Positions 63,324-64,000 of a DNA stretch of 64,000 bases are shown here, piece by piece. Position 1 is the stretch's first letter; each line of letters begins with the position of its first letter. Below the pieces are notes generated by a model that saw only the letters and a program-made list of their open reading frames with translations, was not told the origin of the DNA and did no database searches. This stretch comes from Synechococcus sp. WH 7803. GTDB lineage: Bacteria > Cyanobacteriota > Cyanobacteriia > PCC-6307 > Cyanobiaceae. The translations under genes were made by a program, and so were the position numbers. The stretch lies in contig CT971583.1 of NCBI GenBank assembly GCA_000063505.1, positions 558,001 to 622,000 of the forward strand, given 5' to 3'.

Positions 63324-64000
63324 TCAGGCGCTGAGCAGTGCCCGTTTCGGTCCGTGGATCGGATCCTCCACCACGATGGTTTGGTCGCGGCTGGCCCCAA
63401 GGGACACGATGGCGATGGGAACTTCCATCAGGTCGGCGAGAAAGCGGAGATAGGCCATGGCTTTCTCCGGCAGATCCTCCAGGCGGCGACAGTCTGCGGT
63501 GGAGCACTGCCACCCCGGCAGGGTTTCGTAGATCGGCTTGCAGCGGGCGAAAGCCTCAGAACAACTCGGGAAGTGTTCGATGCGCTCGCCGTCGAGTTCG
63601 TAGGCGACGCAAACCTGGAGGGCATCGATTTCATCGAGGACATCCAGCTTGGTGACTGCCAGGCAATCGAGTCCGTTGACTTCGACGGCATAGCGACCAA
63701 TCACACCATCGAACCAGCCGCAGCGACGACGGCGCCCAGTGGTGGTGCCGAATTCACCACCTCGGTCGCAGAGATGATCGTTGAGACTGCCGTCGAGCTC
63801 GGTGGGGAATGGACCCTCTCCCACTCGGGTGGTGTAGGCCTTGGCGACGCCGATCACGCGGTCGATCAGGGTCGGTCCGACGCCTGCACCGATGCAAGCT
63901 CCCCCGGAGACCGGGTTGGAGGAGGTGACGTAGGGATAGGTGCCGTGATCGAGGTCGAGCAGTGTTCCCTGAGCACCTTCGAAAAGAATGTTTTTCCTGT
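63324..64000 (-). CDS. purA: Adenylosuccinate synthetase (partial, C-terminal part)
   Basis: The frame runs off the right window edge; only the C-terminal ~225 residues are present. [19 protein letters not shown] with YVTSSNP, then [19 protein letters not shown], identify PurA, which converts IMP and aspartate to adenylosuccinate using GTP. The C-terminal [21 protein letters not shown] and [29 protein letters not shown] regions agree. The start codon lies outside the window. Confidence 0.95.
   Translation of the reverse strand, partial: RKNILFEGAQGTLLDLDHGTYPYVTSSNPVSGGACIGAGVGPTLIDRVIGVAKAYTTRVGEGPFPTELDGSLNDHLCDRGGEFGTTTGRRRRCGWFDGVIGRYAVEVNGLDCLAVTKLDVLDEIDALQVCVAYELDGERIEHFPSCSEAFARCKPIYETLPGWQCSTADCRRLEDLPEKAMAYLRFLADLMEVPIAIVSLGASRDQTIVVEDPIHGPKRALLSA

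Overview
The window looks like the chromosome of a marine picocyanobacterium (Synechococcus subcluster 5.1 or a close relative). This rests on gene content, not on any database search: pipX-pipY-sepF-proC synteny, a long HPF of the LrtA type, DUF1823, DUF2854, DUF3153 and DUF4079 proteins, a plastid-type pyruvate dehydrogenase E2, malate:quinone oxidoreductase, cobalamin genes and an extended RpoD. Most of the sequence is GC-rich and densely packed, with many 4-bp start/stop overlaps and many GTG or TTG starts. No rRNA, tRNA, CRISPR array, insertion sequence or phage gene was recognised.

Layout. 1-8.5 kb is an AT-richer accessory island (21 G/C of 60 at 2281-2340, against 40 of 60 at 15301-15360). 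It holds a leftward cluster of a YadA-like head-repeat adhesin, a C39-peptidase ABC exporter, a second NHLM-type ABC protein and a periplasmic adaptor cut by the window edge. A divergent JmjC/cupin-type 2-oxoglutarate oxygenase follows. 8.5-14.8 kb carries acireductone dioxygenase, cobI with a DUF4079 gene, and a leftward hypothetical/dus/cellulose-synthase-like group. 14.8-20 kb is a rightward core operon: der, ecfT, pipX, pipY, sepF, proC. 20-24.7 kb runs leftward: glycosyltransferase, MFS exporter, recO, deoC and hpf. 24.7-32.5 kb runs rightward: lipB, an acyl-activating enzyme, a YlqD-like gene, pdhC, a KimA-like permease and queA. 32.5-36.2 kb is a leftward sulfur amino-acid block (cysK and two cystathionine gamma-synthase-family genes). 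36.5-37.7 kb is a second AT-rich patch with a fatty-acid desaturase. 38-46.8 kb holds rpsD, yidD, murE, a TauE exporter, a cysteine-lyase-like enzyme with a previously unlisted 57-residue twin-CX3C protein upstream, a second DUF4079 gene, and an operon joining a pentameric ligand-gated ion channel to a UrtA-like binding lipoprotein. 46.9-64 kb is mostly housekeeping: mqo, ppa, hemC, rpoD, priA, argB, ssb, cobK, a PfkB kinase and part of purA, plus a COQ4-like metalloprotein.

The most unusual systems are: (i) the channel/binding-protein operon at 44122-46553, which looks like a two-gene chemical sensor built from a urea/amide-type receptor and a GLIC-like channel with no ABC transporter beside it; (ii) the adhesin/NHLM exporter island at 1-8496; and (iii) the twin-CX3C mini-protein next to a C-DES-like cysteine/cystine lyase. 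The rest of the window appears to be ordinary picocyanobacterial core genome.
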